DNA of 64,000 nt from Bacteroidales bacterium (GTDB taxonomy: Bacteria; Bacteroidota; Bacteroidia; Bacteroidales; P3), in the NCBI GenBank assembly GCA_017480185.1, contig JAFVBC010000011.1, forward strand, positions 62,001 through 126,000, given 5' to 3'. The notes beneath the pieces were generated by a model. It was not told where the DNA came from. It made no database searches and saw only the letters and a list, made by a program, of their open reading frames with translations. Position numbers and translations under genes: made by a program. Shown piece by piece: positions 7,987 through 18,633 of this stretch (within the stretch, counting starts at the first letter, position 1; each line of letters starts with the position of its first letter).

Positions 7987-9342
7987 TTAGGCTTGTACCG
8001 ACATTGAGGTGCGACCTTTTATACGCCCGGTCTTCGTCAGACCATCATAATGCCTCATCAACAAATGGCTCTCTATTTGCTGCAAAGTATCTAAAATGAC
8101 ACCCACAAGTATTAATAAGGACGTTCCACCATAGAACTGTGCAAATTGAGTATTTACACCAAATAATCTGATTATTGCAGGTAGGATGGCGACAATGGCC
8201 AAAAATATTGATCCTGGTAATGTAATCTTGGAAAGTATTCCTTCAAGATACTCGGCAGTCTTCTTACCTGGCTTTACTCCAGGGATAAAACCGCCATTCT
8301 TTTTCATATCATCAGCCATCTGATTGGGATTGATAGCAATAGCTGTGTAAAAGAATGTGAAGAGTATCACAAGCACTGCAAAAACTAAATTGTACCAAAA
8401 ACCATTGTAATCCGCAAATGCACTCCAGAAAGAAGAAACGCCTTCGTTCGAGAATCCCATTATCGTTATCGGGAGAAACATTATAGCTTGGGCAAAAATA
8501 ATTGGCATGACGCCCGCAGCATTAACCTTTATTGGAATAAACTGGCGTACGCCACCGTATTGCTTGTTGCCGACTATACGTTTTGCATATTGCACAGGAA
8601 TTCTTCTCGTCCCTTGAACAAGAAGAATCACCAACAATATAACTGCCAACAATATGACTAACTCCAAAACGAACATTACCAAGCCACCATTTCCTGTCAA
8701 ACGAGATCCAAACTCTGCAAATAAGGCAAACGGGAGGCGGGCGATTATACCAACCATGATAAGTAGAGAAATACCATTACCGACCCCCTTCTCTGTAATT
8801 CTTTCTCCTAACCACATAACGAAAAGGGTTCCACAAACAAGAATGATGATACTTGTCACCCAAAAGAAAACTGTAGGTTCACTACCATCAAACGGATATA
8901 TGGCAGTAGGTGATTCCCTCAACTGGAATTTCATGTTTTGGATATATGCAGGAGCCTGGGCGACTGTCACTATAACTGTAAGCCAGCGGGTGATTTGATT
9001 CATCTTCCGACGTCCACTTTCTCCCTCTCTCTGCATCTTTTGGAAATAAGGGATAACCATCACCAGCAACTGAATTATAATTGATGCAGTGATATATGGC
9101 ATTATTCCAAGAGCGAAAATAGAAGCGTTAGAGAAAGCTCCTCCCGAAAACATGTTGAGAAGACCCATCAGACCCTCGCTACCTTGAGTTTGAAGGTCTG
9201 ACAACTTCGTGGGATCCACACCGGGCAAAGCAATGTACGACCCTATTCTATAAATTAATACTAACCCAATAGTATATAGTATTCTCTTACGTAAGTCTTC
9301 TATCGACCAAATATTTTTCAGTGTCTGAACTAAACGCTTCAT
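7987..9342 (-). CDS. secY: Protein translocase subunit SecY
   Basis: 451 aa, about ten membrane segments. It begins MKRLVQTLKNIWSIEDLRKR and includes the plug-region sequence YIALPGVDPTKL and the conserved MPYITASIIIQLL segment. SecY forms the inner-membrane channel for exported and membrane proteins. It lies between rplO and map, the usual spc-operon site, with no adk between secY and map. Confidence 0.98.
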   Translation of the reverse strand: MKRLVQTLKNIWSIEDLRKRILYTIGLVLIYRIGSYIALPGVDPTKLSDLQTQGSEGLMGLLNMFSGGAFSNASIFALGIMPYITASIIIQLLVMVIPYFQKMQREGESGRRKMNQITRWLTVIVTVAQAPAYIQNMKFQLRESPTAIYPFDGSEPTVFFWVTSIIILVCGTLFVMWLGERITEKGVGNGISLLIMVGIIARLPFALFAEFGSRLTGNGGLVMFVLELVILLAVILLVILLVQGTRRIPVQYAKRIVGNKQYGGVRQFIPIKVNAAGVMPIIFAQAIMFLPITIMGFSNEGVSSFWSAFADYNGFWYNLVFAVLVILFTFFYTAIAINPNQMADDMKKNGGFIPGVKPGKKTAEYLEGILSKITLPGSIFLAIVAILPAIIRLFGVNTQFAQFYGGTSLLILVGVILDTLQQIESHLLMRHYDGLTKTGRIKGRTSMSVQA

Positions 9343-9356
9343 TAAGATTTTCTGTT

Positions 9357-9806
9357 TTAGTCAATAACTATAGCACTTCCCCCCTTTTCTTCAATAGCTT
9401 TCTTTGCAGAGGAAGAGAACGAATGGGCACTAACTTTAATGGACTTATTTATCTCTCCACGACCAAGTATTTTCACAAGTTTATTTCCCGACACAAGACC
9501 ATTGTCTTTCAATACATCAAGAGTAAACTCTGTAATACTCTTTGCCGTGGAAAGTTCTTCCAACGTATCCAGATTTATACCAACGTACTCAACGCGGTTC
9601 AAATTTCTAAAACCGAATTTAGGAACCCTACGATACAAAGGCATCTGACCTCCCTCAAAACCGACTTTCTGATGATAACCAGAACGGGCTTTTGCTCCCT
9701 TATTACCACGGGTCGACGTACCACCTTTTCCCGAACCTGTACCACGGCCCACTCGTTTTGAATGCTTTACAGACCCTTCTGCGGGTTTAAGACTATTTAA
9801 GTTCAT
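9357..9806 (-). CDS. rplO: 50S ribosomal protein L15
   Basis: 149 aa. It starts MNLNSLKPAEGSVKHSKRVG, with the Gly-rich rRNA-binding extension RGTGSGKGGTSTRGNKGAKA and the L15 core FEGGQMPLYRRVPKFGF. It assembles late in the 50S subunit. It is flanked by rpmD and secY. Confidence 0.98.
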   Translation of the reverse strand: MNLNSLKPAEGSVKHSKRVGRGTGSGKGGTSTRGNKGAKARSGYHQKVGFEGGQMPLYRRVPKFGFRNLNRVEYVGINLDTLEELSTAKSITEFTLDVLKDNGLVSGNKLVKILGRGEINKSIKVSAHSFSSSAKKAIEEKGGSAIVID

Positions 9807-9821
9807 AGCAAATTTCCTCTT

Positions 9822-10007
9822 TTAAATTTCCTCAACAGATAGAAGGTGCTTAACACTTTCTACCATACCAATTATTTGTGGTGTAGCAACAATCTCACGT
9901 GTACTATTGATGCGACGCAAGCCCAATGCTTCCATGGTTCTTTTCTGAACTGCAGGACGACCAATAATGCTTCGAACTTGTTTAATTCTCAACTTCTTTT
10001 CTGTCAT
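9822..10007 (-). CDS. rpmD: 50S ribosomal protein L30
   Basis: 61 aa, the usual short bacterial L30: LRIKQVRSIIGRPAVQKRTM and ALGLRRINSTREIVATPQII. It lies between rpsE and rplO with short spacers. Confidence 0.97.
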   Translation of the reverse strand: MTEKKLRIKQVRSIIGRPAVQKRTMEALGLRRINSTREIVATPQIIGMVESVKHLLSVEEI

Positions 10008-10020
10008 AACAAATCCTTTT

Positions 10021-10539
10021 TTAGCCGTTGAAAACTTTATCCAAACTAATACCCCTCAACTGTGATACCATATAGGGATCTTTCATTTGTAAAAGAGCAT
10101 TTATGGTTGCTTTAACAACACTATGAGGGTTTGAAGAACCTTTGCACTTCGCAAGAACATCCTTCACGCCAACACTTTCCAAGACAGCGCGCATGGCACC
10201 TCCGGCTATGACACCTGTACCGGGAGCTGCAGGTTTCAAAAAGACCTTCGCACCACTATATTTGCCACATTGCTCATGAGGAATAGTTCCTTTCAACACA
10301 GGAACTCTATAGAGGTTTTTCTTTGCGTCATCCACACCCTTCTGTACCGCAGCCTGAACTTCTTTTGCTTTTCCAAGGCCATATCCGACAACCCCATTCT
10401 CGTTGCCAATCACAACAATAGCAGCAAAGGTGAACGTCCTACCTCCTTTAGTGACTTTTGTCACTCTGTTTATCGCAACCAAACGATCCTTAAATTCAAT
10501 CTCGCTTGATTTTACTTTCTTAACATTTATTTCTGCCAT
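10021..10539 (-). CDS. rpsE: 30S ribosomal protein S5
   Basis: 172 aa. The double-stranded RNA-binding-like N-terminal domain ([20 protein letters not shown]) and the C-terminal domain ([40 protein letters not shown]) are both complete. S5 affects fidelity and mRNA unwinding at the entry site. It lies 6 bases after rplR. Confidence 0.98.
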   Translation of the reverse strand: MAEINVKKVKSSEIEFKDRLVAINRVTKVTKGGRTFTFAAIVVIGNENGVVGYGLGKAKEVQAAVQKGVDDAKKNLYRVPVLKGTIPHEQCGKYSGAKVFLKPAAPGTGVIAGGAMRAVLESVGVKDVLAKCKGSSNPHSVVKATINALLQMKDPYMVSQLRGISLDKVFNG

Positions 10540-10545
10540 CTCTTA

Positions 10546-10899
10546 TCAAAATTTTAAACCACCTTCACGTGCACCTTCTGCCAAACACTTAACTCTTCCA
10601 TGATACAAATAGCCATTTCTATCAAAAACAACAGTATTTATACCTGCGGAGAGTGCCCTTTCGGCAACAAGTCTTCCGACCTTCGTTGCCACCTCACTCT
10701 TTGTACCGACCTTTTCAAAGTCTTTTTCTTTTGAAGAGGCTGCAGTTAAAGTGACACCGTTAACATCGTCTATCACTTGTGCATAAATCTCTTTATTACT
10801 TCTAAAGACACTCAATCGTGGCATTGACGAAGTTCCACTTACCTTGTGTCTAATATGAAGTTTAATTTTATTTCTTCTTATATCTTTTTTTGTAGGCAT
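10546..10899 (-). CDS. rplR: 50S ribosomal protein L18
   Basis: 117 aa. The basic N-terminus and the L18 signature ([49 protein letters not shown] end) are present. It binds 5S rRNA together with L5. It lies between rplF and rpsE. Confidence 0.98.
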   Translation of the reverse strand: MPTKKDIRRNKIKLHIRHKVSGTSSMPRLSVFRSNKEIYAQVIDDVNGVTLTAASSKEKDFEKVGTKSEVATKVGRLVAERALSAGINTVVFDRNGYLYHGRVKCLAEGAREGGLKF

Positions 10900-10933
10900 A
10901 AAAATACTCCTCTAAAACTTTCCTAATGATTTA

Positions 10934-11485
10934 TTATTTAGCAGCAGCTTTACCAGCCTTTCTTCTAATCTCTTCACCCTGGAATCTTATACCTTTACCC
11001 TTGTAAGGCTCTGGCCTCCGCAGAGATCTGATTTTTGCAGCTGCTTGGCCAAGAATCTGCTTATCACAGCAAGTCATAGTGATAATTGGATTCTTTCCTT
11101 TCTCCGTCACCGTCTCTACCTTAATTTCAGGAGCCAATTCGAGAAAGACTTTATGAGAATAGCCCAAATCCATTTCCAGTACATTTCCCGTAGCCTGTAC
11201 CTTATAACCAACTCCAATAACCTCCTGCACTGTCTTAAAGCCTTCACTAACGCCTTTTACCATATTAGCAGTTAAAGCCCTATATAGCCCGTGCATAGCC
11301 TTCGTCTCTTTTTCATCATTAGGACGCGAGAAAACTATTTTCCCTTCTTCTACCGACACTTTAATCATCGGATTCACCACCTGCTTCATTTCCCCAAGAG
11401 GTCCCTTGACGACTAATTCCTCTCCATTGACCTTAACATCAACATTCTGAGGGATATGTATAGGTAACTTTCCTATTCTTGACAT
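10934..11485 (-). CDS. rplF: 50S ribosomal protein L6
   Basis: 183 aa. Start chosen at 11485 (MSRIGKLPIHIPQNVDVKVN), preceded by AAAGGAGAATAACAGT, a rather clear Shine-Dalgarno for this phylum. A longer frame from 11518 would overlap rpsH and add unconserved residues. Two L6 repeats are present, ending KGKGIRFQGEEIRRKAGKAA. L6 lies near the factor-binding site of the 50S subunit. Confidence 0.97.
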   Translation of the reverse strand: MSRIGKLPIHIPQNVDVKVNGEELVVKGPLGEMKQVVNPMIKVSVEEGKIVFSRPNDEKETKAMHGLYRALTANMVKGVSEGFKTVQEVIGVGYKVQATGNVLEMDLGYSHKVFLELAPEIKVETVTEKGKNPIITMTCCDKQILGQAAAKIRSLRRPEPYKGKGIRFQGEEIRRKAGKAAAK

Positions 11486-11502
11486 ACTGTTATTCTCCTT
11501 TC

Positions 11503-11904
11503 TTAACTTACATAACATAGAACCTCGCCACCCACATTCAAAGTACGAGCTTCTTTATCTGTCATCAACCCTTTGGATGTTGACACAATTGCAATACCGA
11601 GACCATTGAGTACTCGAGGCAACTCATCAACAGAAACATACTTACGCAAACCTGGACTCGAAATCCTCTTCAAGTCAGAAATCGCCGACTGTTTCGTTAC
11701 GGGATGGTACTTTAATGCAATCTTAATCTTTTGATTCGATTGACCGTCATTTTCAAACTTATAATTCAGAATATACCCTTTTTCAAAGAGAATCTTAGTA
11801 ATTTCCCTCTTCAACTTTGAACCAGGTACTTCCACAACACGGTGTTTTGCTGAAATAGCGTTCCTCATCCGTGTCAAATAATCTGCTATAGGATCTGTTA
11901 CCAT
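11503..11904 (-). CDS. rpsH: 30S ribosomal protein S8
   Basis: 133 aa. It starts [20 protein letters not shown] and ends with the conserved [20 protein letters not shown] segment. S8 binds central 16S rRNA early in assembly and controls the spc operon in enterobacteria. It lies between rpsN and rplF. Confidence 0.98.
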   Translation of the reverse strand: MVTDPIADYLTRMRNAISAKHRVVEVPGSKLKREITKILFEKGYILNYKFENDGQSNQKIKIALKYHPVTKQSAISDLKRISSPGLRKYVSVDELPRVLNGLGIAIVSTSKGLMTDKEARTLNVGGEVLCYVS

Positions 11905-11958
11905 TATTTATTAAGTTTTGTAGTATTGGTTAATTCCAACTTGCAAATCTATTATCTC

Positions 11959-12258
11959 TTACCAACTTGCTTTCTTTACACCAGGAATTAAGCCAGCAAC
12001 AGCCATCTCCCTAAAATTAATTCTTGATATACCAAACTGACGCATATATCCTTTAGGGCGACCTGTCAACTGACAACGATTATGTTTTCTGATCGGGCAA
12101 GCATTCTTCGGTAATTTTTGAAGGGCTACTATTGCTTTTTCAACATCTTCAGGCTCACCCGTTCTGACAATCTCTTTCAAAGCAGCTCGCTTGGCAGCAT
12201 ACTTCTGAACCATTTGAGCTCTTTTGCGCTCCCTTGCCTTTATTGATTCTTTTGCCAT
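11959..12258 (-). CDS. rpsN: 30S ribosomal protein S14, long zinc-free form
   Basis: 99 aa, the length of the C-minus form. It has the end [20 protein letters not shown] ... ASW but no CxxC pair of the short zinc form. It lies in the head of the 30S subunit. Order rplE-rpsN-rpsH is standard. Confidence 0.98.
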   Translation of the reverse strand: MAKESIKARERKRAQMVQKYAAKRAALKEIVRTGEPEDVEKAIVALQKLPKNACPIRKHNRCQLTGRPKGYMRQFGISRINFREMAVAGLIPGVKKASW

Positions 12259-12266
12259 TATTTAAA

Positions 12267-12827
12267 TTATTTTTGTTGATTCTTAAAAGGCAACCCAAAC
12301 TCTTTGAGCAAAGACATTGCCTCCTTGTCTGTATGAGCCGAAGTAACAAAGGTGATGTCCATACCCTGAATTCTATCAATCTTATCAATATCGATTTCAG
12401 GGAAAATTATCTGTTCGGCAATTCCAAAAGTATAATTGCCCTTTCCATCAAATCCCTTATCATTGATACCTCTAAAATCTCTTATTCTCGGTATAGAAGC
12501 CGTAACTAACCTTTCCAAAAATTCATACATGCGCTCCCCCCTCAAAGTCACACGCACGCCTATTGGCATACCTCTACGCAACTTGAAATTTGAAATATCT
12601 TTACGAGACTTGGTAGCAACAGCTCTCTGACCTGCTATCGCCGTCATTTCTTCGATACCTTTATCAATTACTTTTTTATCAGCAATTGCAGCCTTACCTA
12701 AACCCTGATTCAGCGTGATTTTAAGGAGGCGTGGACATTGCATAACTGTCTTATAGCCATATTCCTTCATCAAAGAATCGACTATTTCTTTCTTATATTT
12801 TTCTTTTAACGCGGGAATATAAGCCAT
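12267..12827 (-). CDS. rplE: 50S ribosomal protein L5
   Basis: 186 aa. It starts [20 protein letters not shown] and carries the L5 signatures ([59 protein letters not shown]). It binds 5S rRNA and touches P-site tRNA. The ATG overlaps the rplX stop by one base (TAATG). Confidence 0.98.
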   Translation of the reverse strand: MAYIPALKEKYKKEIVDSLMKEYGYKTVMQCPRLLKITLNQGLGKAAIADKKVIDKGIEEMTAIAGQRAVATKSRKDISNFKLRRGMPIGVRVTLRGERMYEFLERLVTASIPRIRDFRGINDKGFDGKGNYTFGIAEQIIFPEIDIDKIDRIQGMDITFVTSAHTDKEAMSLLKEFGLPFKNQQK

Positions 12828-13141
12828 TATCTAACCTCCTCTCCTGTTTTTTTTGAAAAACGCACCAACTTTCCTGTCTTTTCATCTATCTTTCTTCCTA
12901 TTCTTGATGGGGTCTTGTCAACCACAAGCATAAGATTCGACAAATGAATAGATGCCTCCTGTTCAACTATGCCACCTTGGGTGTTACGGGCATTCGGTTT
13001 TGTATGTTTCTTATTTACATTAACACCTTCAACGATGGCGCGGTTTGTTTCGGGGAAAACTTTTAAGACTTTTGCGATCTTACCTTTGTCATCACCAGCA
13101 ATGACTTTCACCATATCCCCTTTTTTCACATGTAATTTCAT
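12827..13141 (-). CDS. rplX: 50S ribosomal protein L24
   Basis: 104 aa KOW-domain protein: [20 protein letters not shown], then [21 protein letters not shown]24 starts 50S assembly and lines the tunnel exit. It is coupled to rplE by a one-base overlap. Confidence 0.98.
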   Translation of the reverse strand: MKLHVKKGDMVKVIAGDDKGKIAKVLKVFPETNRAIVEGVNVNKKHTKPNARNTQGGIVEQEASIHLSNLMLVVDKTPSRIGRKIDEKTGKLVRFSKKTGEEVR

Positions 13142-13159
13142 TGTTCTAACTTTTTAGGA

Positions 13160-13528
13160 TTAAAGAACTTCTGGGGCTAGCGAAACTATCTTCATAAACT
13201 GCTTTTCACGCAATTCTCGTCCAACCGGTCCAAAAATACGAGTTCCCCTCAACTCATCAGAAGCAGTCAATAAAACACATGCATTATCGTCGAAACGAAT
13301 ATAAGAACCATCATTTCTACGAATTTCTTTCTTCGTTCTAACAACAACCGCTTTAGATACACTCCCCTTCTTTACATTCCCCGATGGAATTGCGTCTTTT
13401 ATGGCGACAACTATTGTATCCCCAATGGTTGCATAACGCTTCTTTGTGCCTCCCAAAACACGTATACACAACGCGCTTTTAGCACCGCTATTATCTGCAA
13501 CCGTCATTCTTGTCTCTTGCTGTATCAT
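13160..13528 (-). CDS. rplN: 50S ribosomal protein L14
   Basis: 122 aa. It starts [20 protein letters not shown] and contains [20 protein letters not shown] and [20 protein letters not shown]. It forms an intersubunit bridge with 16S rRNA. It lies between rpsQ and rplX. Confidence 0.98.
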   Translation of the reverse strand: MIQQETRMTVADNSGAKSALCIRVLGGTKKRYATIGDTIVVAIKDAIPSGNVKKGSVSKAVVVRTKKEIRRNDGSYIRFDDNACVLLTASDELRGTRIFGPVGRELREKQFMKIVSLAPEVL

Positions 13529-13564
13529 TTCTTATTCTCTTTCAACATTATGTAGATACAAACA

Positions 13565-13819
13565 CTATTTAGCCTTTTCGACTATTTCGACCAATCTCCA
13601 GCATTTATTTTTGCTTAAGGGTCTTGTCTCCATAATACGAACGGTATCACCCATATTGGCCTCATTTTTTTCATCGTGAGCCATAAATTTGGAAGACTTC
13701 TTCACAAATTTACCATATTTGGGGTGTTTCACCTTCCTCTCAACAAGAATAAGGATAGACTTATCCATCTTGTTGCTCACTACTACTCCGATTCTTTCTT
13801 TTCTTAAATTTCTTTCCAT
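13565..13819 (-). CDS. rpsQ: 30S ribosomal protein S17
   Basis: 84 aa from the ATG at 13819 ([20 protein letters not shown]), the start normally seen in this phylum; an in-frame ATG at 13831 would add only MIFE. The S17 signature [20 protein letters not shown] and the end [15 protein letters not shown] are present. It is an early 30S assembly protein between rpmC and rplN. Confidence 0.96.
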   Translation of the reverse strand: MERNLRKERIGVVVSNKMDKSILILVERKVKHPKYGKFVKKSSKFMAHDEKNEANMGDTVRIMETRPLSKNKCWRLVEIVEKAK

Positions 13820-13846
13820 TTCGAAAATCATTTCAAAATTGCCATG

Positions 13847-14050
13847 TTATTTATTCTCTGCCAATTCACGCAGACGGAGTTCTGTTAAACAGCGGGCAAT
13901 ATTCTTTCTACTATTCTTTAACTTATTTGGGTTTTCGAGAGGAGAAACTGCATGATTCATCTTTAATTTCAAGTACAGTTGTTTCTCATTATCCAACCTT
14001 TCTTTCAACTCGGAAGTCGAGAGCTCTTTTAACACAATCTCATTTTTCAT
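13847..14050 (-). CDS. rpmC: 50S ribosomal protein L29
   Basis: 67 aa helical-hairpin protein: LKELSTSELKERLDNEKQLY, then LENPNKLKNSRKNIARCLTE. It lies at the tunnel exit next to L23, where SRP and trigger factor dock. It follows rplP after 17 bases. Confidence 0.97.
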   Translation of the reverse strand: MKNEIVLKELSTSELKERLDNEKQLYLKLKMNHAVSPLENPNKLKNSRKNIARCLTELRLRELAENK

Positions 14051-14067
14051 AACTCAACCAATAACTT

Positions 14068-14490
14068 TTATTCTTCAATGTAATCTCTCTTAACAACGAA
14101 CTTCGTCGAAATGGGAAGTTTTTGTGCAGCTAAACGAAGAGCCTCTTTTGCGACATCCATGGGCACCCCTTCACACTCAAAAAGAATTGTACCAGGCATA
14201 ACACGTGCTACAAAATATTCTGGAGCACCCTTACCTTTACCCATACGGACTTCATTAGGTTTCTTAGTGATGGGTTTGTCAGGGAATATTCTAATCCAGA
14301 TCTGACCCTCACGTTTCATGTAACGAGTAACTGCCTGACGGGCTGCCTCAATCTGACGACCTGTTATAAAACTGGTTTCGAGAGACTTGATACCAAATGC
14401 GCCAAAAGCCAACTCATGACCACGAAAGGCATTACCTTTGATCTTACCTTTCTGCTGCTTTCTGTATCTTGTTTTCTTAGGCTGTAGCAT
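14068..14490 (-). CDS. rplP: 50S ribosomal protein L16
   Basis: 140 aa. It starts [20 protein letters not shown] and contains [20 protein letters not shown] and the 23S-binding segment [20 protein letters not shown]. It helps position A-site tRNA. It lies between rpsC and rpmC. Confidence 0.98.
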   Translation of the reverse strand: MLQPKKTRYRKQQKGKIKGNAFRGHELAFGAFGIKSLETSFITGRQIEAARQAVTRYMKREGQIWIRIFPDKPITKKPNEVRMGKGKGAPEYFVARVMPGTILFECEGVPMDVAKEALRLAAQKLPISTKFVVKRDYIEE

Positions 14491-14537
14491 TTATTCTTCT
14501 TTTTAATTGTTCGACACTAAAAACAGACTTCAAGAAA

Positions 14538-15281
14538 TTACTTTGCAGATGGCCTGCTGGTGCGGCGACGATCACCTCCTTGTCTGCGGCCACCGCCCAT
14601 ACCACCTCTAAAGTCTTTCTGTTGTCCCCCAAGTGTAGAAGGAACCAATTCTGGACGACCGTAAACGATACCACGGCAAATCCACACCTTAATGCCGATT
14701 CTTCCGTACGTGGTATGAGCTTCTGCATTGGCATAGTCAATATCAGCACGAAGTGTATGTAGAGGTGTTCTACCCTCTTTGAAATGCTCACTTCTCGCGA
14801 TTTCAGCACCACCAATACGCCCAGCTATGGAAACTTTTATTCCTTCAGCACCAGAACGCATAGTCGATGTAATAGCATTTTTGATAGCACGACGATACTG
14901 GATTCTTCCCTCAATCTGTTTCGCAATATTTTGTGCAACGAGAACAGCATCCATCTCTGGACGTTTCACTTCACTGATGTTAATCTGGACATCTTTACCA
15001 GTGAGTTTCTTGAGTTCTTCTCTCAACTTATCAACCTCAGAACCAGCCTTGCCAATAATCAAACCCGGCCGGGCTGAATTGATTGTCACGGTGAGCATTT
15101 TGAGAGTTCTCTCAATATAAATTTTAGATATACCTGCTTTAGACAGACGGGCGTTGAGGTACTTACGAATCTTATCATCCTCAACCAACTTCTGCTCAAA
15201 TCTCCTACCTCCAAACCAGTTAGAATCCCATCCGCGGATGATTCCTAATCTGTTTCCAATTGGGTTAGTTTTTTGTCCCAT
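14538..15281 (-). CDS. rpsC: 30S ribosomal protein S3
   Basis: 247 aa. It starts [20 protein letters not shown], has the KH domain with [19 protein letters not shown], and the C-terminal domain [12 protein letters not shown] start is matched by [19 protein letters not shown] later on. A Gly/Arg-rich tail ([20 protein letters not shown]) ends it. S3 lines the mRNA entry channel. Confidence 0.98.
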   Translation of the reverse strand: MGQKTNPIGNRLGIIRGWDSNWFGGRRFEQKLVEDDKIRKYLNARLSKAGISKIYIERTLKMLTVTINSARPGLIIGKAGSEVDKLREELKKLTGKDVQINISEVKRPEMDAVLVAQNIAKQIEGRIQYRRAIKNAITSTMRSGAEGIKVSIAGRIGGAEIARSEHFKEGRTPLHTLRADIDYANAEAHTTYGRIGIKVWICRGIVYGRPELVPSTLGGQQKDFRGGMGGGRRQGGDRRRTSRPSAK

Positions 15282-15303
15282 TGTTGAGTCTTCTTATGTT
15301 TAC

Positions 15304-15744
15304 TTACTTTGTTTCTTCTTTTACCGTTGCTTCTTCACTAACAACCGAATCCAAACGACTGCCCAAGACCATCGTTATATGATTGCTACGTTTGCGAATT
15401 CTATAGCCACGTCCTTGAGGGGCGGTGCGCATACGCTTCATTGTTCTGCCCTCATCAACCTTAATCTCTTTCACATAGAGATGGGCATCTTCCATTCTAA
15501 CGCCCTCATTTTTAGCCTGCCAATTAGCAATAGCCGAAAGAAGAAGTTTACGTATCTTCGGAGCAGATTCCCTTGGGGAATATTGCAAGATACCTAAAGC
15601 CTTTTCGACCTCGACACCGCGAACCATATCGGCAACCAAACGGGTCTTACGGGGAGAGGTAGGATTATTCATCAGCTTTGCGACATACAAAGTCTTGTTA
15701 GCTTCCTTACGGGCTTCAGCACTATTATGTTTTCTACGTCCCAT
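15304..15744 (-). CDS. rplV: 50S ribosomal protein L22
   Basis: 146 aa. The L22 core ([60 protein letters not shown]) is followed by a Glu/Val-rich tail ([11 protein letters not shown]). The beta-hairpin of L22 lines the exit tunnel. It lies between rpsS and rpsC. Confidence 0.98.
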   Translation of the reverse strand: MGRRKHNSAEARKEANKTLYVAKLMNNPTSPRKTRLVADMVRGVEVEKALGILQYSPRESAPKIRKLLLSAIANWQAKNEGVRMEDAHLYVKEIKVDEGRTMKRMRTAPQGRGYRIRKRSNHITMVLGSRLDSVVSEEATVKEETK

Positions 15745-15758
15745 TTTCTAACTGAAAT

Positions 15759-16037
15759 TTACTTTTTACCTTTATCTTTTGACCCGGCATGACCACGGAA
15801 AATACGCGTCGGAGCAAACTCACCCAACTTATGTCCAACCATGTTTTCAGTTACATAAACAGGGATAAACTTGTTTCCATTATGCACCGCTATCGTTTGA
15901 CCAACAAAATCGGGCGATATCATCGAAGCTCTTGACCAGGTTTTAATTGTAACCTTCTTATTTGATTGTTGAGCCTCAATAACTCTTTTTTCCAACTTAT
16001 GGAAAATATATGGACCTTTCTTTAATGAACGACTCAT
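15759..16037 (-). CDS. rpsS: 30S ribosomal protein S19
   Basis: 92 aa. It starts [20 protein letters not shown] and has the S19 signature [20 protein letters not shown]. It pairs with S13 in the 30S head. It lies between rplB and rplV. Confidence 0.98.
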   Translation of the reverse strand: MSRSLKKGPYIFHKLEKRVIEAQQSNKKVTIKTWSRASMISPDFVGQTIAVHNGNKFIPVYVTENMVGHKLGEFAPTRIFRGHAGSKDKGKK

Positions 16038-16057
16038 TTCTTCTTCATTTTACAGAG

Positions 16058-16882
16058 TTACTTCTTTCTTCTTTCGACGATATACTTACTCGACTGCTTC
16101 TTTGGAGCGCGTGTCTTGTAGCCCTTCGCAGGAATACCCTTACGAGAACGTGGATGACCACCCGTTTGACGACCTTCACCACCGCCCATGGGGTGATCAA
16201 CCGGATTCATGACAACACCACGGTTTCGCGGACGTCGACCGAGCCATCTACTACGGCCAGCCTTACCACCAACCTCAAGGTTGTGTTCAGGGTTACTAAC
16301 CACACCGACGGTTGCACGACATGCTTGGAGAACCATTCGCATCTCGCCGCTCGGCATTTTGATGATAGCATATTTATCATCACGAGACATCAGTTGAGCA
16401 TATGCGCCAGCTGAACGTACCATCTTAGCACCTTGCCCTGGGCGCAACTCAATATTGTGAATAAGCGTACCAAAAGGTATCTCCGACAAGAGCAGAGTAT
16501 TTCCAATTTCAGGAGCGACACCAGCACCCGACATCACAGTCTGTCCAACTTGAAGTCCCTGCGGACAGAGAATATAACTCTTCTCACCATCAGCATAGGA
16601 TATCAAGGCAATACGAGAACTGCGGTTAGGGTCATATTCTATCGTTTTCACCACAGCAGGCACGCCGTCCTTATTTCTCTTAAAGTCTACAAAACGATAC
16701 AATTTTTTATGACCACCGCCAATGTAGCGCATAGTCATCTTACCTTGGTTGTTACGTCCTCCACTTTTTCTCACTCCAAACACCAACGATTTCTCAGGCT
16801 TAGAAGCGGTAATGTCATCGTTGGAAACAATCAACTTGTGACGCTGACCAGGTGTTGTTGGTTTAATCTTTTTTAATGCCAT
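16058..16882 (-). CDS. rplB: 50S ribosomal protein L2
   Basis: 274 aa. The conserved core near the peptidyl-transferase centre ([20 protein letters not shown]) is intact, as is the end [21 protein letters not shown]2 is needed for subunit association and tRNA binding. It lies between rplW and rpsS. Confidence 0.98.
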   Translation of the reverse strand: MALKKIKPTTPGQRHKLIVSNDDITASKPEKSLVFGVRKSGGRNNQGKMTMRYIGGGHKKLYRFVDFKRNKDGVPAVVKTIEYDPNRSSRIALISYADGEKSYILCPQGLQVGQTVMSGAGVAPEIGNTLLLSEIPFGTLIHNIELRPGQGAKMVRSAGAYAQLMSRDDKYAIIKMPSGEMRMVLQACRATVGVVSNPEHNLEVGGKAGRSRWLGRRPRNRGVVMNPVDHPMGGGEGRQTGGHPRSRKGIPAKGYKTRAPKKQSSKYIVERRKK

Positions 16883-16933
16883 TTCTTCTTTTTTTAGTCT
16901 TTTATCAGCAGACTTTTGCTATAAAAAAATCTA

Positions 16934-17284
16934 TTACACTCCAGCATAGAAATCAATTGCATCACCATGGGCCAAGGTAACAATAGCTTTCTTAAAAGCA
17001 TTGGTTCTACCCGTCAAAAAACCAGCCTTAGTATAGCGAGACTTTACTTTGCCAGAATAATTCATCGTGTTTACATCCACGACCTTCACATTATAGAATT
17101 GCTCAACAGCACTCTTAATTTGGATTTTATTGGCGCGTCTGTCGACAATAAAACCATAACGATTTTGTGCAGGGGCAACACTAATATTTTTATTTCGCTG
17201 AATACGAGTCTGTACAGGATTGGCAGACTTTTCTGTCAGTCTTGTCATTTTCTCGCTAATCAGCGGCTTTACCAATATATTCAT
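16934..17284 (-). CDS. rplW: 50S ribosomal protein L23 with an N-terminal-region insertion
   Basis: 116 aa, about 20 residues longer than the L23 I know from Bacteroides (about 96). The ends are normal: MNILVKPLISEKMTRLTEK, then RYGFIVDRRANKIQIKSAVE and KSRYTKAGFLTGRTNAFKKA. The extra segment is residues about 20-40 (SANPVQTRIQRNKNISVAPA), between the first helix and the first long beta-strand. L23 sits at the tunnel exit and is the docking site for trigger factor and SRP, so an insert there could touch nascent chains or factors. That it is an insertion rather than a wrong start is clear because conserved residues flank it on both sides. Confidence 0.96.
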   Translation of the reverse strand: MNILVKPLISEKMTRLTEKSANPVQTRIQRNKNISVAPAQNRYGFIVDRRANKIQIKSAVEQFYNVKVVDVNTMNYSGKVKSRYTKAGFLTGRTNAFKKAIVTLAHGDAIDFYAGV

Positions 17285-17314
17285 ATCTGTTAAACTTTCT
17301 TAAAGTATTAAAAT

Positions 17315-17953
17315 TCAACCTTGTTTTGCGGACAAAACTCGGTTAATTTCACCCATTGACCCTTCACAAATAACCAAACTCGAAGCGTTCATAATGTCGT
17401 AAGTGTTTAACTGAGAAGCATTTACCACGCGAACTCTTTGCAAGTTTCTGGCTGACAAAAATACGAAATTATTTTGATTTTCAAGTACAAAAAGTGCTTT
17501 TTTGTCAGAGAGGTTAAGGTTTTTCAGAACCTCTTTCATTTGCTTGGTTTTAGGGGCATCAAACGAGAAGTTCTCAACAACCATAAGGGCATTGTCCTTT
17601 ACCTTATAGGTCAAAGCACTGCGACGTGCAAGTCTCTTAACCTTTACGTTCAATTTAAAACGATAATCACGAGGTTTGGGACCGAAAATGCGACCACCAC
17701 CCACGAAAACTGGGCTTTTCAAGTCGCCCGAACGAGCACCACCCGTACCTTTCTGACGTTTCAGTTTACGAGTGCTATGAGCATTTTCTGAACGTTCTTT
17801 ACTCTTATGCGTACCCTGACGATTGTCTGCCAAATATTGCTTGCAGTCAAGATAGATGGCATGATCGTTGGGCTCAATAGCGAAGATAGAATCGTCAAGG
17901 TTAATGGTTCTACCGGTTTCGCTTCCGTTGACATTATAGATTTTTAACTCCAT
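17315..17953 (-). CDS. rplD: 50S ribosomal protein L4
   Basis: 212 aa. It has the tunnel-loop segment [20 protein letters not shown] and the signature [20 protein letters not shown]. Its ATG overlaps the end of rplC by 10 bases, so coupling is likely. L4 lines the exit tunnel and in enterobacteria also represses the S10 operon. Confidence 0.98.
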   Translation of the reverse strand: MELKIYNVNGSETGRTINLDDSIFAIEPNDHAIYLDCKQYLADNRQGTHKSKERSENAHSTRKLKRQKGTGGARSGDLKSPVFVGGGRIFGPKPRDYRFKLNVKVKRLARRSALTYKVKDNALMVVENFSFDAPKTKQMKEVLKNLNLSDKKALFVLENQNNFVFLSARNLQRVRVVNASQLNTYDIMNASSLVICEGSMGEINRVLSAKQG

Positions 17954-18573
17954 CTTTCAAGTTTTAATATTGATCCTTTGGGTCCCGGTACAGAACCTTT
18001 AACTAACAACAAATTCTTCTCGGCAATAATTTTGACAACTTGAAGGTTTTGCACCTTAACACGGTGGTTACCCGTTTGTCCTGCCATACGCATACCCTTG
18101 AAGATACGTGAAGGATAGGACGATGCACCTATCGAACCAGGAGCACGTAAACGGTCGTGCTGACCATGGGTTTTGTCGCCGACACCACCGAAGCCATGTC
18201 TTGTGACAACGCCCTGGAAACCTTTACCTTTTGATGTTCCGACAACATCGACAAACTCACCCTCTTGAAATACGTCAACGGTAAGCACCTCGCCATATTT
18301 CTTCTTATGACCTTCCTCAAAACGAGAGAACTCCGCCAAATAGCGTTTCGGGGTTGTATTTGCTTTAGCAAAATGGCCACGCATAGGTTTCGTAGTGTGG
18401 CTTTCTTTCTTCTCGCAAAAACCCAACTGGATGGCCTCGTAACCATCGTTCTCAATTGTCTTAACTTGTGTAACAACACAAGGACCAGCTTCTATCACTG
18501 TGCACGGAATCTGACGTCCGTCGGCATCAAAAAGACTGGTCATCCCAATTTTTTTCCCAAGTAATCCTGACAT
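17944..18573 (-). CDS. rplC: 50S ribosomal protein L3
   Basis: 209 aa. It starts [20 protein letters not shown] and has the L3 signature [20 protein letters not shown] with the loop [20 protein letters not shown] that reaches the peptidyl-transferase centre. Early 50S assembly protein; it overlaps rplD by 10 bases. Confidence 0.98.
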   Translation of the reverse strand: MSGLLGKKIGMTSLFDADGRQIPCTVIEAGPCVVTQVKTIENDGYEAIQLGFCEKKESHTTKPMRGHFAKANTTPKRYLAEFSRFEEGHKKKYGEVLTVDVFQEGEFVDVVGTSKGKGFQGVVTRHGFGGVGDKTHGQHDRLRAPGSIGASSYPSRIFKGMRMAGQTGNHRVKVQNLQVVKIIAEKNLLLVKGSVPGPKGSILKLERWS

Positions 18574-18633
18574 TTTCTTGTTTGGATTTTATTAAACAAT
18601 TCAGCTTATCTCAAAGACATTGGCTGATTTTTC

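Noticed and set aside
11943-11951. TAGATTTGC on minus between rpsN and rpsH as an internal promoter
   Set aside because: Matches the -7 pattern, but no TTG lies at the right distance and the spot overlaps the operon body; chance is likely.
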